5,415 nucleotides of DNA from Deltaproteobacteria bacterium (GTDB taxonomy: Bacteria > Desulfobacterota > Desulfarculia > Adiutricales > Adiutricaceae), in the NCBI GenBank assembly GCA_031267005.1, contig JAIRZX010000007.1, positions 1 to 5,415 on the forward strand, given 5' to 3'. Below the pieces are notes generated by a model. The model was given only the letters and a program-made list of their open reading frames with translations. It made no database searches and was not told the origin of the DNA. Shown in pieces: positions 4,627 through 5,415 of this stretch. Made by a program: the position numbers and the translations under genes. Within the stretch, counting starts at the first letter, position 1. Each line of letters starts with the position of its first letter.

Positions 4627-5415
4627 ATGGCAATAGAATTCTCAGAAAGGCTCAAGGCCCTTCCCCCCTACCTCTTCAAGGAGCTCGACCGGGTCCGCGA
4701 CGAGGTCAAGAGCAGGGGCGTAGACGTCATAGACCTTGGGGTGGGGGATCCGGACCGCCCGACGCCCCGCTTCGTGGTGGACGAGCTCGCGAAGGCCGCG
4801 GCCGATCCCGCCAACCACAGGTACCCCGTGTACTCCGGCATGAACTCGTTCAGGGAGGTCGTGGCAGACTGGTACAAAAGGCGCCATAACGTCGATCTGG
4901 TCCCCCACCTGGAGGTCTGTTCGCTCATCGGCTCCAAGGAGGGCATAGCGAACTTCCCGCTGGCCTTCGTGAACCCGGGGGACGTAGTGCTGTGCCCGGA
5001 GCCCAGCTACCCGGTCTACAGGAGCGGGACGCTCTTCGCGGGCGGCGAGGCCGCCTTCATGCCCCTCTTGGAGAAAAACGGGTTCCTCCCGGACCTCAGG
5101 GCCATCCCCGAGGAGACGCTCAGGAAGGCCAAGGCCGTCTGGGTCAACTACCCCAACAACCCGACCGGGGCCGCCGCGTCCCTGGAGTTCTACTACGAGC
5201 TCCTGGCCTTCGCGGACAAGTGGGATCTTATAGCCTGCTCCGACGCCGCCTACTCGGAGATGACCTCCAGGCCCAAGCCCCACCCGAGCATCCTGGAGGT
5301 CCCAGGTGCCAAGGCCCGCGCCATCGAGTTCCACTCGCTCTCCAAGACCTTCAACATGACCGGCTGGCGCATAGGCTGGGCGGCCGGGAACGAGACCCTC
5401 ATAAAGGGCCTGGGG
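4627..5415 (+). CDS. dapL: LL-diaminopimelate aminotransferase (partial, 3' end cut)
   Basis: A fold-type I, PLP-dependent class I/II aminotransferase. DapL converts tetrahydrodipicolinate with glutamate directly to LL-diaminopimelate, a short route to lysine and peptidoglycan that bypasses the succinylase or acetylase steps; it acts in the cytoplasm as a dimer. Visible family landmarks are DLGVGDPDRPTP near residues 36-47, SLIGSKEGI (99-107) for PLP phosphate contact, PSYPVY with Tyr128 stacking position, NYPNNPTG (174-181), Asp206 and Tyr209 in SDAAY, and the Schiff-base Lys240 in HSLSKTFNMTGWRIGW. The wording matches the DapL form I recall from Desulfovibrio-type Deltaproteobacteria (PPYLF, IGSKEGIA, IEFHSLSKT). 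ATG 4627 has a GGAG site at 4617-4620 with ideal 6-nt spacing, and the N-terminus MAIEFSERLKALPPYLF fits the family. Present are 263 codons of roughly 385-390; the rest lies beyond the window. Another aminotransferase of the same subfamily is possible but less likely. Confidence 0.87.
   Translation, partial: MAIEFSERLKALPPYLFKELDRVRDEVKSRGVDVIDLGVGDPDRPTPRFVVDELAKAAADPANHRYPVYSGMNSFREVVADWYKRRHNVDLVPHLEVCSLIGSKEGIANFPLAFVNPGDVVLCPEPSYPVYRSGTLFAGGEAAFMPLLEKNGFLPDLRAIPEETLRKAKAVWVNYPNNPTGAAASLEFYYELLAFADKWDLIACSDAAYSEMTSRPKPHPSILEVPGAKARAIEFHSLSKTFNMTGWRIGWAAGNETLIKGLG

Noticed and set aside
3875..4636. A 253-codon open frame on the + strand spanning the 29/30-bp array and overlapping the dapL start
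   Set aside because: The product is low-complexity Pro/Ser/Arg/Gly. The array is open in all three + frames because its unit contains no stop triplets, and the 29/30-bp step prevents a constant peptide repeat. No good ribosome binding site.

Overview
The window is high-GC bacterial DNA, rich in GC both inside and between genes. Two genes are certain, both on the + strand: a complete acyl-CoA synthetase (2189-3838) and the first 263 codons of an LL-diaminopimelate aminotransferase, dapL (4627 to the right edge). Shine-Dalgarno sites, a sigma-70-type promoter and a hairpin-plus-U-tract terminator all point to a bacterium. The genes use ATA (Ile) and AGG (Arg) freely despite the high GC. The DapL sequence resembles the form I associate with Desulfovibrio-type Deltaproteobacteria. 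That placement is an inference from memory of the family, not a search result.

Region by region: 1-954 holds GC3-rich open frames of unrecognised function. A 35-codon frame ends at 113 and a larger one runs 147-677. A perfect 31-bp tandem duplication (550-611) throws the larger frame out of register, and it then dissolves into a 42-bp tandem repeat array (about 655-919). A good intrinsic terminator (984-1025) follows. From 1026 to 2188 I see no convincing gene. This gap contains a strong extended -10 promoter (1579-1607) followed by about 580 nt dense in perfect hairpins, leading to the acyl-CoA synthetase. The 3839-4626 gap contains a 29/30-bp tandem array with a nested 50-bp period (4046-4321), a C9 run, and a stem-loop just before the dapL ribosome binding site.

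The two certain genes belong to different pathways: fatty-acid activation, and lysine/peptidoglycan precursor synthesis. The 788-bp spacer gives no evidence that they form an operon. Only about half of the window is convincingly coding, which is low for a free-living bacterium. Together with the frame-broken ORF and expanded repeats, this suggests a genome with gene decay or repeat expansion, possibly host-associated (inference).

The points most worth following are the promoter plus hairpin-dense 580-nt leader, a candidate structured RNA, and the two unrelated tandem arrays whose units each carry an internal dyad. No established novel system can be demonstrated from the sequence alone.
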